Numbered from the stretch's first letter, positions 32,819 to 43,970 are shown. The stretch is DNA of 64,000 bases from Conchocele bisecta (GCA_029237695.1 CM055279.1:24927919-24991918), one strand, 5' to 3'. Program-made: numbers and translations. The notes: a model not told the origin generated them from the sequence alone.

Positions 32819-33662
32819 TGTTCATACTTGGGCTCGTCGGTCTCCTTGGGTAAAGTGAAGATTGAAGTTTCGAAAAACGAAACAAACGAAATCGAATGTA
32901 AAACGAAGTGTAAAGTATCGTTTTGTACAACGAGTGCATATTTTTGTACGCGAAAAAAATACCCTTTCTTTTCAATACCCGCCACCAACGTTATAACGCC
33001 TGTCGTTTCTTTCACCGCATGTCGGTTTCTTTCTTCAACGTGTCGTTTACGCATCGTTTTAATATCGTTTTAATTTCTGTTAATATAGAAAACGAAGTCT
33101 TTGTCACGTTCAAACCAAGACAAATATTCTAATTAAAAAAAAACAACGGACATGATGTGACAACGATGTGTAAACGACAGGCAATCGTTCGTTTGTGGAA
33201 CCAGGAACAAATACCGACTGTATACTGTGTCCACTTTGTATGTGTTAGCTGGTGACATCATTAGCATGTTTCTTTTAAACACTTTCTTCGACATTGAACA
33301 GCTTATCACTACGTACAGATATTCCCTTATGAAACCAACACTACACGAGGAAATGCTATATTGGAACATTAGTATATGTTTATGAGAGTACACACGACAC
33401 AGATAGAGAGGTAGGCCATAGTATTTTCATGATATACATATTCTTAGATAGTTTGCATGCATTTTCAATCGCACACTATCCAGTGCAAGTTCCACCAACT
33501 AGTATTATGTAATGTACTTTACGCTTGTTGTTTGCCGCCTGATTTATTTAAATTTTCATCTACAAGTATTTCTTGTTCGTCTCATATAGGTCAACCATTT
33601 CAACCTACGTTATCTCTCGTTCTAGGTTAAGCTGAACAAATGAAGATGATGTCAACAACCAG
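32819..33662. other. Non-genic stretch with AACG-rich sequence
   Basis: 32850-33215 is rich in AAACG and CGTTT motifs (for example GTAAAACGAAGTGTAAAG) and looks like a low-complexity or decayed inverted element. A 105-codon plus frame (32756-33073) starts inside the MITE and is not convincing. Nothing recognised in the rest. Confidence 0.4.
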
Positions 33663-33973
33663 TAGCCGTTTTCACCAAAATTACTAATATACTTGTCTAG
33701 CTAAGTATACTTTGAGGGAGTAATCATTTGTTTTTCCCGAAATGCATTATTTCATATAGAACTAACGACTGCATATATTTGATGACTAAAAGTATGCAGA
33801 ATTATTATACTGAATTTATTACATTATCACAACCAAAATGGCTGTGATAATGTAATACATTCACTATAATAAACATTAATAAATGTATCCTTAAATTGAA
33901 ACTATCTCCCTCAAAGTGTATATAGCAAGATAAGTATACTTAAAGTTTGCAATTTTTGTGAAATAGGCTACTG
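33663..33973. repeat. MITE family G, copy 2
   Basis: The ends are of the type GTAGCCTATTTCATCAACAT with inner AGTATACTTTGAGGGAGTAA. The centre is an inverted pair of ATTACATTATCACAGCC and its complement. Other copies lie at 12163-12400, 38079-38383, 54821-55096 and 55567-55871. Confidence 0.85.
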
Positions 33974-34254
33974 ATTATGTCACATCGTTAACCGTAAGAC
34001 TTTCTATATTTTCACTGAATTCCATCATTTGTTTACACATGTACATATATATTACATGTACACGATGTACATATTTCAGACAGTGTGTGGAAATGTATAA
34101 TGCTATTAGCTTAGATTCTTCATTACAGGTCATACATTTACATGTGCATCAGTAAGATTAAGCAAACGGTTTCTCGTAAGGATATATTCTGAAAGCTTAA
34201 GTATTTTAAATACGTGCTAGACATAGCTAATCATTTGTATCCCATTGAATTCAT

Positions 34255-35170
34255 GCCGAATGTGCGTGCACCTTGGCGTTTTTATGCCGAAAAATCTTTT
34301 TTAACAAAAATATCACCTTTTCAACTTGGTCATTGTTTCTACATTTTTGTATTCAATTATATATAGGGTACAGCGTTTGTTTACACAACTCCTCTGAAAC
34401 AGTTCAGTCAATTGATCTGAAACTATACACACGTCTTCTACACATATCGAAGATGTGCACCTCGGTGTTTTTATGCCGAAAATGACACCTTTTTAACTTA
34501 CCCATTGTTTCTGCATTGTTGTGTACAATTCTATATTGGGTACAGACTTTGTGTACACACCTCCTCTGAAACCGTTCAGTCAATCGATCTGAAACTATAA
34601 ATACGTCTTCTACACATATTGGAGATGTGCACCTTCATGTTTTATGCCGAAAAATATATTTTTAACAAAAGTATAACCTTTTTAACTTAGCCATTGTTTC
34701 TACATTTTGTATACAATTCTATATAGGGTGCAGAGTTTGTGTACACAACTCCTCTGAAACCGTTCAGTCAATCGATCTGAGACTATACACACGTCTTCTA
34801 AACATATTGAAGATGTGCACCTTGGTGTTTTTATGCAGAAACAATATTTTTTAACAAATATATCACCTTTTTAACTGAACCATTTTTTTCTACATTTCTG
34901 TATGCAATTCTATATAATTTCTACTTTACACACATTAGAAGACCTGTTTATCAAAACAAGAGGAATAAATAATGCTAAATATTTCTAAATTCTCATTAAT
35001 ATTTCTTGCCTTGGTGACAGCTTCACATTTCTGCATTTTCGCTGTCTGGCCCATGCCCCATGTTAAATCCTAATAGACATCTTCACTGTGTGAAGATGTC
35101 TATGGGGATTTAACATGGGAAACTTTTTCATCTTCGACGGGCGTATTTTGTGACTTACGGCACTCTTGTT
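34255..35170. repeat. Reverse copy of the 190-bp array at 19800-20640, about four units
   Basis: Units start near 34270, 34455, 34630 and 34810 (the block GTGCACCTTGGTGTTTTTAT, then ACACAACTCCTCTGAAACCG). The right flank (34930-35170) mirrors 19800-19990 but is split at 35056-35129 by a short palindromic insertion. Confidence 0.85.
35056..35129. repeat. Short palindromic insertion like the family C core
   Basis: CCCATGTTAAATCCTAATAG, then GACATCTTCACTGTGTGAAG, then the mirror arm. It is the same palindrome found at the centre of family C (for example 48605-48667 and 51205-51263), here standing alone inside the array flank. Confidence 0.8.
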
Positions 35171-35367
35171 ATATTTGGGTTCCGCAATTAGATGCATATG
35201 ATTCACAGACACCTATATATAACTGCCGCCTGTTAATGATTAATATTTAATAATTATGTATGCGTATATTTCAAATGCACTATGATAAGAGGCGTGTATT
35301 GTATATTAATTGTCGTACATATATGTATGCACTACGACTGTATACGTATTGTATGCTAAGCATCCTT

Positions 35368-35610
35368 TTTATCCCGTCAACACAGTGCGTATGTGCCGTG
35401 AAACATGGTGCCGTGAAACATTTTTGATATCCTGTCAATACGACCTAATCACTGCGTATGAATATGTGTGGTTCGATTCTCCGATTTTGAGGATGCGGTT
35501 GGGGTTATTTATTTTGCATTTTAAAGTTATTTGTTGTGTTCCCGTTTCCTAAGCCTTGCCTGATATGTTTTCCCATTCACGGCACTAACCTACTATTATC
35601 TATATAAAGA
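35368..35610. repeat. Foldback family P, copy 1, just upstream of the lectin gene
   Basis: Contains TTTTATCCCGTCAACACAGT at the left and CCCATTCACGGCACTAACCT at the right. This copy lacks most of the central hairpin. Copies 2 and 3 (42818-43130 and 43636-43945) keep it. It ends about 75 bases before the start codon and may supply promoter or 5' UTR sequence. Confidence 0.8.
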
Positions 35611-35684
35611 TGTCCCACTCACTAAATATACCGTATGATTGTTTCAGATTATCACGGTGACCACGTCACAATTCAAACACCAAA

Positions 35685-35894
35685 ATGAAGGCTCTTCTCG
35701 CTGTACTGGTCTCCCTACCTTTCGTTACTGCCGACTTTGAGTGTGTATGTGCATACGACGTCGAGACGCCTGTCTATGGGCAAGCGTCAACGTCGTCGAT
35801 CGTGCTTGGATATATGTACGAGTTCGACTGCAAGCCACTGAGTGATGGGGCTTCAACGGCTTCCGATTTTATCGCTGTTCAGTTCGAAATGAAG
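35685..35894 (+). CDS. Secreted mucin-like C-type lectin gene, exon 1 (signal peptide and N-terminal domain)
   Basis: The ATG (caccaaaATGAAG) starts a signal peptide, MKALLAVLVSLPFVTA, likely cleaved after TA. Next comes a Cys-containing domain with DFECVCAYDVETPVYGQAST, SSIVLGYMYEFDC and FIAVQFEMK. The layout (vy.qAstss.vLG.my.fdC...f..Vqfe) recalls SH3b-like N-terminal domains of secreted invertebrate proteins, but this is only a resemblance. The exon is 210 bases, with donor AAG|GTACTA in phase 0. A good acceptor (TGATTGTTTCAG, ending 35646) precedes the ATG by 38 bases, so a 5' non-coding exon upstream is likely. Eight exons to 53914 join in phase into about 422 residues. Confidence 0.8.
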
Positions 35895-36388
35895 GTACTA
35901 CATCATCACTTAGCTTAGATAGTCTTAGCTATACGGATGGATGAATTGTATCTGTATTTCTGTATCCTTCGAGATGAGACACCTGTCGTGTAATATTTTG
36001 TCACACTACCAGCCTATTCTCAATGATTCTGTCAACGAGTTTTGCGTCGTGGTCTGACAAGCGGGTGAAAATATGTACAATTACAAATTTCTTGTTGGTT
36101 TATGAATTTTTTTTTATAAAATACTACTAAAGTTAAGACGGCTGAATCAGCTGTTATTGTGACAAAACATACACAGCCCGTGTCTCAGCTAGAAGGATAC
36201 AGAACATATAACAGACAGATGAAATAGTAAAAGCCATCCGTATAGCTGAGAGTAGACTAGTTAATCATCACTATACATAGCTGTAATAACAAAAGTGAAG
36301 GTGTCGCTGGAAGGAAGGAGTTAGTTCAAAGTTTACGTTTCTCAATCCAAATGCGAGTTTACTACTAAAACTTTAAATGTAAGATAAT

Positions 36389-36492
36389 AGTCGAAGGGAG
36401 TTAGTGGATGAAGGGGGCTAACTCCACTGACCCCTTTTACTAAGGGGGTCAGTGGAGTTAGCCCCCTTCATCCACTAACCCCTTCGACTATT
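36389..36492. repeat. Near-perfect hairpin with about 47-base arms
   Basis: AGTCGAAGGGAGTTAGTGGA, continuing to GGCTAACTCCACTGACCCC, then a short loop (TTTTACTAA) and the complementary arm ending CTTCGACT. It lies in intron 1 of the lectin gene. Confidence 0.9.
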
Positions 36493-36519
36493 ATGTTACA
36501 TTTCTCATTCGAGACACTA

Positions 36520-36770
36520 TTTAAACGTAAGTAGTTTTTCATCAATAACAAAAAATCATCCTCCCCAAAAATAATTATTTTATGTAATTTAATTTTATTG
36601 CGAGAGGGTTAATGTGTTTAATAGCCAAAAGTTCGTCGTCAGCAAAACGTGGAACCACGCTTTTCTGCCGCCGAACTTTTGGCTATTAAACACATTGAAT
36701 CTAAAAAATATTTAAATGTAAGTTGTTTCTCATCCATAACAAAAAAAGTGCTGTGAAAGGTCTACCCATG
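36520..36770. repeat. MITE family D, copy 2
   Basis: TAGCCAAAAGTTCGTCGTCA at about 36620 pairs with CGCCGAACTTTTGGCTATTA-type sequence at 36669. The outer parts are AACAAAAAAGTGC-like. Confidence 0.65.
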
Positions 36771-36951
36771 CTCCTTCATATCCTAATGTCTGCGGAACAA
36801 ATCAATTTGTGTAAACATACAATATAATGTATTCAAGAATAGTAAGTTTACACCTTCCATAAATTCATAGTAAGAACGCCCATTCAATGTACTTCGTTTA
36901 TATCCCAATGTATTACATTAGTCCTACGTGACGTCTCGCGACGTTAATATA

Positions 36952-37036
36952 GGGTTAACTGTATTGTAATTTTGAAATTTGAGGCGTATATCAGAAAATG
37001 ATAGGTCGGAAAATCTGTTTAATGGCGACGCGCTAG
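36952..37036. repeat. Foldback family N, single arm
   Basis: Matches one arm of 18892-19043 (TGTAATTTTGAAATTTG, ATGATAGGTCGGAAAA, GTTTAATGGCGACGCGCTAG). Confidence 0.7.
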
Positions 37037-37373
37037 TTCCAAAACAATTACAAGATATTAGCAATTTGTGCATGAATGTATATACGTTTATGTTGCTGAT
37101 TTCATTAGTTTTCAATAATAAAACCAATACATTCATCGTTAGAATTATAATTGCCTTATTTACTACTTTGCGCTTTTAATGTTACTCCAATGCGATCTCC
37201 AGGACGTTTCAGATGCAAGACAGCTGTGTCTTTGACAAAAATACCAGAATACTACTTGGGACATTTTATGCGAGTGACCCTATGGTTTTGTCGGTAATTA
37301 TGTGGCAGAGTAAATTGACCGACCTCAATCTTACTATTGGCGTAGGAATACATATTGAAATAATTTACGACCG

Positions 37374-37620
37374 TTAACCCTTTGAACCCGAAAGCCCGCT
37401 ATATCGGTTTATGCAAACAGTGCAGATCCAGATGAGCCGGTTCGTAACGAGCCGTCTCATCAGGATCTGCACTGTTTGAAAGTAATTTTCATATTTTTGA
37501 GAACAACAAATACCTCCTTTTTATAAATGGAATAGTCTGAAAATCATTTTGCGATGACTGGATTGGTTGCAAAATTAACATATCGCAGCCCATTCAGTTA
37601 CTTAGGGTTGAAAGGGTTAA
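37374..37620. repeat. MITE family Q, copy 1 (TTAACCCTTT termini)
   Basis: The ends are TTAACCCTTTGAACCC and GGGTTGAAAGGGTTAA. The core contains CAGTGCAGATCCAGATGAGC and an inverted CGGTTCGTAACGAGCCG hairpin. Copy 2 lies at 47176-47422. Confidence 0.9.
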
Positions 37621-38078
37621 TCAACAATGATATACCTGTAATGTATGACCATCAGCCAATCAGATTGCGTGATAGTTATAGAGTGCATTAGAAAGTTTGT
37701 TTGACGTCATTCATTTCTACGACGTTGTCAATAACGTCACGCCAGTGACCGGCAACGTGGCTGTTCCATAAATTGCGACTAAATGACGTAAACAAATGAT
37801 TCTTAATTTTAACACCATATTTGGCTATTTACATTTTTGAAACAATCAGAACATGCAATGTAGCTATAAGTAAAAACTTGAGCTGTGGCGTTTACTGTAG
37901 TATGAAAGCATTTGGTCTGTTTAAAGTTCGTGCATTTTAAACAAACATGACGTGTTTCGTACTACAGTAAAGGCAACGGCCCATGGTTTCTTCCTTAAGT
38001 AAAACGCAAAGCATATATATATAAAACGACTACCAGGTACACATATACATTGCCAGGATTTATATTTACATACTACCT
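37621..38078. other. Intronic stretch
   Basis: Includes a CRE-rich patch (37703-37745: TGACGTCATT, AACGTCACG) and a hairpin near 37895-37985 (GTAGTATGAAAGCATTTGGT and a looser complement). No exon supported. Confidence 0.4.
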
Positions 38079-38383
38079 TAGCCCATTTCATCAACATTGC
38101 AAAGTATACTTTAGTAGCAAAGTATACTTTGAGGGAGAAATTTTCAATTTTTTGAAAAATTTATTAATTTTTATTATACTGAATTTATTACATTATCACA
38201 GCCATTTAATGGCTGTGATAATGTAATAAATTCAGTATAATAAATCTGCATACTTTTAATCATGAAATATATGCATTTGTTAGTTCTATATGAAATAATG
38301 CATTTCAGGAAAAATAAATGATTACTCCCTCAAAGTATACTTTGCTAGTAAAGTATACTTTGCAATGTTGATGAAATAGGCTA
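38079..38383. repeat. MITE family G, copy 3
   Basis: Both ends are present (TAGCCCATTTCATCAACATT, then GATGAAATAGGCTAC) with a nearly perfect central palindrome (38178-38242). Confidence 0.9.
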
Positions 38384-38498
38384 CAGGTACACATATACAT
38401 TGCCAGGATTTATATTTACATACATGTCTCTAACATTGCCAAGTGCGGTTTTATTGGCATTGTTTATTTGTGTCAATAATGTGCCTGAAGTATAAAAG

Positions 38499-38822
38499 CA
38501 GGGGCGGATCCAGCATTTGGGGAACGGGGGTGGGTGTTTTCTAGTTGCCAAGGTAACTCTTGAAATCTACTCCCGTACCGTCCGTAGCTAGCTCCGGACG
38601 ATACAGGAGTAATTGCAAGAGTTACCGTTCGCAACTAGGGGGTTGTCCTATTTTCGAGCTCTTCGAAATGCACTTTCCTGTGTTTTAAGGCATTTAAATT
38701 CAGACTCCAACTGGTGGTAAGCTGTAAATCTATGTAAACTCCGTGGCTGAACAGGGGTGGGGTGGGGGTTGCAACCCTGGACCCCCCCCCCCCCCCCCCA
38801 CCCACCTCTAGATCCGCCTCTG
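38499..38822. repeat. MITE family M, copy 1 (CAGGGGCGGATC termini)
   Basis: The ends are CAGGGGCGGATCCAG and CTAGATCCGCCTCTG. Inside are a 17-base C run and the GGAGTTTACATAGATTTACA-like block in reverse. Copy 2 lies at 53320-53624. Confidence 0.85.
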
Positions 38823-38923
38823 GACAGTCAATGACGCAGACGCCTGCTAGCACCGGTTTATGTGATGTAAATGTAATACGGCGTATGATTAACACAATGC
38901 AGAGCGAATCTGCTATAAGTATC

Positions 38924-39334
38924 AAGGTGTATGATCACGTGGTACTAACAACAACAACAAGTACTGAAACTTCCAGAATCAATCTGATTCAAAGTACGTT
39001 TTCTGTTATATTGTCCTTATTACGTAACGGATTTTGATGAAATATGGTGCATCAAACACGTCTTGTTAAGCTGCATTTGGTGGTTTTTGTATTTTCGTCA
39101 AAACTTCTTTCATTTTTGCGAAGAATCGATTTCCGTGTCTACCGACACGGAAATCGATTCTTCGCAAAAACGACATAAGTATGTGCCGAACTCACTGGAC
39201 CACCAAATGCAGCTCACGAAGACGCGTTTGCTGCGTCATATTTCATCAAAATCCGTTGCATATTAAGGAAACTATAAAATAATACTTACTTTGGAGTGGG
39301 CGACGTTGTTGTTGTTGTAACCACGTGATCATGT
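38924..39334. repeat. MITE family R, copy 2
   Basis: The ends are AAGGTGTATGATCACGTGGT with ACAACAACAACAA, and GTTGTTGTTGTTGTAACCAC then GTGATCATGTACC. The core is a near-perfect palindrome of GCGAAGAATCGATTTCCGTG and its complement. It lies about 70 bases upstream of lectin exon 2. Confidence 0.9.
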
Positions 39335-39405
39335 ACCACGATTATTATTAACAGAATAATAAAGGAATTAATTTCATGACGTTATGTAATTGTCCCGCAT
39401 TTCAG

Positions 39406-39478
39406 AAGGTCTACGTGCATACAGTTGGAGACGTACGGAAAGAAACATGTCCCAACGATCCATCACTTGCTGACTTGG
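39406..39478 (+). CDS. Secreted mucin-like C-type lectin gene, exon 2
   Basis: 73 bases, acceptor CGCATTTCAG, donor TTGG|GTACGA, phase 0 in, phase 1 out. It encodes KVYVHTVGDVRKETCPNDPS and then LADLG, completing the N-terminal Cys-containing domain begun in exon 1 (residues about 71-95). The TCPND cysteine may pair with one of the exon 1 cysteines (inference). Confidence 0.75.
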
Positions 39479-39489
39479 GTACGAATAAT

Positions 39490-40141
39490 TAACCCTTACA
39501 ATGCTGAATTAAATTTTGTCATCTGCTCTTCTTTTTTATTTTCAATTTCTCTCAACAAAAACATCCTTTGACAACACTTAAGAATCATTGATTATAAGTG
39601 TTATCAAACCCTTTTTTTTATTGAGAATTGAGAATGGAGACACAATTTGAAACAGCAATAAACGATATTTTAAGTTTCCTCCATCGTAAGAATGATAAGA
39701 AAGGTATTACCCCGTCATAGTATCCAGAAGGGAGTAATCAAAGTTAGCATTTATAAACAGCCCAGTTCATTTTCGTGTGAACTGTGCTATAATTAAATGG
39801 AGTCTATGCTCTATCTCATGCTCTGTTAAGTGCGTCTATTTCATACTTGTACCATGCTTTCAGCAATAAGTTGAATACATGTGCATTGCATATACTATAT
39901 ATAAACTGTATTGGGTCAATATCTGCTAAGTGTTTGTAGTTATTGTTTGTGAAAACGAGAAAGCAATGTGATACCCAAAGCAGGTCCAATAGCCCAGGTA
40001 AGCGACAACATAACCATTATGAAGCTCATACAAAACAAGCAAGAGAACAGCAGTAATCATGACAGAACTGTTAAAGCTGTTGCCATTTAGTATGCAACAA
40101 AAACGAGAATGTAGTGAATTATTTTGCAAATCATGTACTTA
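39490..40141. other. Intron 2, left part, with a decayed family F fragment
   Basis: 39490-39680 resembles family F (TTAACCCTTACAATGCTG, a TCAACAAAAACATCCTTTGA block and its mirror) but lacks a clean right end. 39680-40141 shows nothing recognisable. Confidence 0.45.
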
Positions 40142-40565
40142 AGGTGCATGATCACGTGGTTACAACAACAACAACGTCGCCCACTCCAAAGTAAACATTA
40201 TTTGATATTTTCCTTAATATGCAACGGATTTTGATGAAATATGGCGCAGCAAACGTGTCTTAATGAGCTGCATTTGGTGGTCCAGGGAGTTCGGCACAAA
40301 CTTATGTCGTTTTTGCGAAGAATCGATTTCCGTGTCGGTAGACACGGAAATCGATTCTTCGCAAAAACGACAGAAGTTTGGGCGAAAACAAAGACCACCA
40401 AATGCAGCTTAACATGACGCGTTTGATGCGCCATATTTCATCAAAATCCGTTACGTAATAAGGACAATATAAGAGATACGTACTTTGAATCAGATGGATT
40501 CTGGAAGTTTCAGTACTTGTTGTTGTTGTTGTTGTTGTTGTTAATACCACGTGATCATACACCCT
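40142..40565. repeat. MITE family R, copy 3, reverse orientation
   Basis: Starts GGTGCATGATCACGTGGTTA and ends ACCACGTGATCATACACC. It has a perfect central hairpin around TGTCGGTAGACA (about 40313-40372) and an expanded GTT run (40518-40542). Confidence 0.9.
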
Positions 40566-41127
40566 GGTACTGCATAACAATGGGTTTTCCTGATGTAATA
40601 ACACAGCGTATTAGCCCGTTCAGCCCTACACACCATGAAGACAACATTTATAAACACTGTAGATACATGTTTGTCGTATCCTTACCAGCCGTCTCACCTG
40701 GATCTCCAGTAGTCGTCATGGTTTTGAAGATTTCGAAAACATTACCAATTTCATTCGAGCGCTGGCGAAGAATTATACAACCAGCATCGAAATCTGAGGT
40801 CTTCCAGCTTTTATGCAAATTAGTTTATGTCGGTCGCAGCACTTTTTTTGCGGGTTGAACTTTTTAAAAACAAGGGTACTACATTTAAGTTATTGCAAAT
40901 GTGTCCGTATTCTAAGGGTGGGACGATTAACCGTCATATTCGATTATTCGCGATTCGTAACCGCATGATTCGGTGCACGAATACAATCTTAGGTTTCTGT
41001 TTCTGTTCTCAGAATAGCTATTCACCTTTTCGACATTCCGTAAGTGATAACACGAAATGATCAAACCATATAAGCCGGTACCGGGTACCAAACATCCGGT
41101 ACCTCTACGAAGGTCAGTACAATGACA
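40566..41127. other. Intron 2, middle part
   Basis: A short plus frame at 40709-40795 (HGFEDFENITNFIRALAKNY) looks protein-like but has a stop soon after and no convincing splice sites. Otherwise nothing recognised. Confidence 0.35.
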
Positions 41128-41396
41128 AGGTGTATGATCACGTGGTACTAACAACAACAACAAGTACCTATTCAAAGTACGTATTCTTTTATAGTGTCCT
41201 TATTACGTAAAGGATTTTGATGAAATATGGCGCATCAAACGCGTCTTGTTAAGCTGCATTTGGTGGTCTCTGTATTTTCGCCCAAACTTCTGTCGTTTTT
41301 GCGAAGAATCGATTTCAGAGTCTCCGATATCAAAGAATACTTACTCTGGTGTGGGCGACGTTGTTGTTGTTGTAACCACGTGATCATGCACCTTGA
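41128..41396. repeat. MITE family R, copy 4, right half deleted
   Basis: The left half runs to GAAGAATCGATTTCAGAGTC and then joins directly to the right end (GGGCGACGTTGTTGTTGTTG, GTAACCACGTGATCATGCAC), so one arm of the core palindrome is missing. Confidence 0.85.
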
Positions 41397-41840
41397 ATGC
41401 GTGGCTAATCCATGCGATATTACATATGAATGACTCACCATGTCTCGAGGATTTATATATCCTTGTAAACTCGATAGAAGCCTTATTTTCGAACATATTT
41501 TTACCAACCAAACCTGCTCACATATTCATCTGAAATTAAAACATACAGGCCGTAGCTAAAATGGACAACATCGTTAGCTGACCAAATGGCCACGAATAGT
41601 TATCTGGATCGCTTACATGGTTTGCCAGAAACACGCGCGTCGACTTGTTAATCATGCCAAAAGTTATACTGCGAATAATTTCAACGTTGAGTCCTTTGAT
41701 TTAACAATGGAATTGTCCAAAAGTAGTATATACAATTATTAGATGAATCATTCAATGTCAGATACTTAAAGGTGAAATAATGATTCACGTGTACGTATTA
41801 ACTCATTACTGAGTGTATCGATCTCTATCTCCTTTTGCAG

Positions 41841-42215
41841 TCCCGACAATGCCCACACAACGGTCGCCAGATTTAACCTCTACGAAATCGGCAATATCTT
41901 CATCACCACCCTTTAGCGGTATCACAGTACTGAATGTAACCACATCAACATCAAGGTTTACTCTGACATCATCACCGAATTCGGGAGTATCTCAATCAGT
42001 AGCCCACACATCAACGACTGCAGTCACAATGAAACAATCCAGCTTTAAGACAGCAACGACAGTCACCAAATCATTGCCGTTATCAACAAGTTCAGTAGGA
42101 TCATTGGTGGCAATAAGAACATCAGGCACACCACTTGTGTCATCAGCGGCCACGTATACGATACCAAATACGCCGGGATCCACAACGGGCGGAACTCGTT
42201 CTACGCTTCTTTTAA
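41841..42215 (+). CDS. Secreted mucin-like C-type lectin gene, exon 3 (Thr/Ser-rich linker)
   Basis: 375 bases, acceptor CTCCTTTTGCAG, donor TTTTAA|GTAAGT, phase 1 in and out (residues about 95-220). The product is rich in Thr, Ser, Pro and Val (for example SPPFSGITVLNVTTSTSRFT and SVAHTSTTAVTM). It has no Cys and no domain, as expected of an O-glycosylated mucin-like spacer between the N-terminal domain and the CTLD. The last 58 bases are present again in reverse 85 bases downstream, so this exon end can form a long hairpin next to its own donor. Confidence 0.75.
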
Positions 42216-42355
42216 GTAAGTTACAAAAGAGACACGCCGTGTCACATGAGAGAGAGAGTGATATATATATATATATATATATAGTGATATATATCACAAA
42301 AGAAGCGTAGAACGAGTTCCGCCCGTTGTGGATCCCGGCGTATTTGTTATCGTAT
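42156..42355. repeat. Inverted duplication of the exon 3 end, about 57-base arms
   Basis: Arm 1 (42156-42213) is coding: ATACGATACCAAATACGCCG, then GGATCCACAACGGGCGGAAC, then TCGTTCTACGCTTCTTTT. Arm 2 (42298-42355) is its reverse complement with one mismatch. The 84-base loop holds the exon 3 donor (GTAAGT at 42216) and a TA repeat. Confidence 0.9.
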
Positions 42356-42416
42356 TTGGTCTCTCTCTATATATAGTGATATATATATATATATACAATA
42401 TATCTCTATAATATCA

Positions 42417-42478
<62 letters not shown>
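42261..42478. repeat. TA and GA microsatellites
   Basis: TA runs lie at about 42261-42284 and 42375-42400, and a GA run of roughly 55 bases at about 42421-42477. They are partly mirrored by TATA/CTCTCT sequence after the inverted arm. Confidence 0.9.
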
Positions 42479-42817
42479 GGAGAATGGCACTGTGTATTAT
42501 TTCCTACTGTATTTTCTTCAGTTTCGTTAGATACTAGGTACCTGATGATGAAGTTTCTAATATACTATAATAATAATACTGACAGTTTTCAGTCGCCTGT
42601 GATTAAGTTCAATACATGGACTTTTATTATAATTTAGTGAAGCACTCTCGCTTAATATGACCAATTGTGGATCGGATCGTGAATTCATACTAGTGAGCTT
42701 ATGTTACTCAGAAGGAAATAAAATCACATGCTGAATATATATTACGTACGTGTTATTTATTCTCGATACCAACATACATGTACATGTACACTAACATGCA
42801 TCATAGTGGCATGTATG

Positions 42818-43130
42818 CATTTTATCCCGTCAACACAGTGCGTATGTGTCGTGAAACACGGTGCCGTGAAACATTTTTGATATCCTGTCACTACGACCTA
42901 ATCACAGCGTATGAATATGTGCGGTGACTGGGGTTATTTTTTTGGCATTTTAAAGCCATCTGTAGGTGTTGACGGGATAAATATAATAGTAGGCTAGTGC
43001 CGTGAATGGGAAAAATATCTGGCGCGGCACGGAAACGGGATGTGCTCGGCAGAGAGCCGAGCACATCCCGTTTCCTAAGCCTTGCCATATATTTTTCCCA
43101 TTCACGGCACTAACCTACTATTCTCTATAT
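42818..43130. repeat. Foldback family P, copy 2
   Basis: TTTTATCCCGTCAACACAGT at the left is mirrored by TGTTGACGGGATAAA near 42980. Then follows a long hairpin of AGTGCCGTGAATGGGAAAAA and GGAAACGGGATGTGCTCGGC with their complements, ending before exon 4. Confidence 0.85.
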
Positions 43131-43156
43131 ATCAACACAAAGCATTCAACCGTAAG

Positions 43157-43312
43157 GGTTAACTATCGCTATCCAGACTGTATCTATTCCAGCTTCGACT
43201 ACACGACAAGCCACATCACGTGGCCGGACTACGACGCTGACAACAACACCTGCGCCAGCAACAACAGCATCTACGCCGCCCATAGCGGCTACAATGACGT
43301 CGACTCAATCAG
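43157..43312 (+). CDS. Secreted mucin-like C-type lectin gene, exon 4 (Thr-rich linker)
   Basis: 156 bases, phase 1 in and out, so its inclusion or skipping keeps the frame. In the chosen frame it reads LTIAIQTVSIPASTTRQATS, RGRTTTLTTTPAPATTASTP and PIAATMTSTQS, matching the Thr/Pro-rich style of exon 3. The donor is TCAG|GTATGG. The acceptor (CCGTAAG) is weak. Against the unit 2 copy, about 40 bases including a strong CCCTTGCAG acceptor are missing here, so this exon may now be poorly used. Another open frame (NYRYPDCIYSSFDYTTSHIT) overlaps it, and I cannot exclude it as the real one. Confidence 0.5.
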
Positions 43313-43635
43313 GTATGGCTCCTAAGACGACAGTGTGGTCAAACCTCACTACTATTAATTTACCTTTGTCTACCATCAGATACGTCCTGTTTCAATTGTG
43401 TTTCAACATCAGATTTTATTAAGCAATGCCACAATATTGAATTTAGAGAGTGAAGGAAACGAAGCAAATGTAGCCCTGTCATTCTCCATCCTATGGAATC
43501 GTGAATACATGCTAGCGAGCTTATGTTACTCAGAAGGAAATAAAATTACATGCTGAATATATACAAGTATTACGTACGTGTTATTTATTTTCGATACCAA
43601 CATACATGTACACTGACATAGTGGCATGTATGCAT

Positions 43636-43945
43636 TTTATCCCGTCAACACAGTGCGTATGTGCCGTGAAACACGGTGCCGTGAAACATGTTTGATATCC
43701 TGTCAATACGACCTAATCACTGCGTATGAATATGTGCGGTGACTGGGGTTATTGTTTTTTAATTTTAAAGCCATTTGTAGGTGTTGACGGGATAAATAGA
43801 ATAGTAGGTTAGTGCCGTGAATGGGAAAAATATCTGGCGCGGTACGGAAACGGGATGTGCTCGGCAGAGCCTCGCTCATCCCGTTTCCTAAGCCTTGCCA
43901 GATATGTTTTCCCATTCACGGCACTAACCTACTATTCTCTATATA
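43636..43945. repeat. Foldback family P, copy 3
   Basis: As copy 2, with the same mirrored TATCCCGTCAACACA / TGTTGACGGGATA and the GGGATGTGCTCGGC hairpin. Confidence 0.85.
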
Positions 43946-43970
43946 GCCAGATCTCCTACACTGTCCCTTG

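Noticed and set aside
32756..33073. 105-codon plus frame
   Set aside because: Starts inside a family B MITE and runs through AACG-rich low-complexity sequence.
40709..40795. Protein-like frame HGFEDFENITNFIRALAKNY as an extra lectin exon
   Set aside because: A stop follows soon after and neither flank has a phase-compatible splice site.
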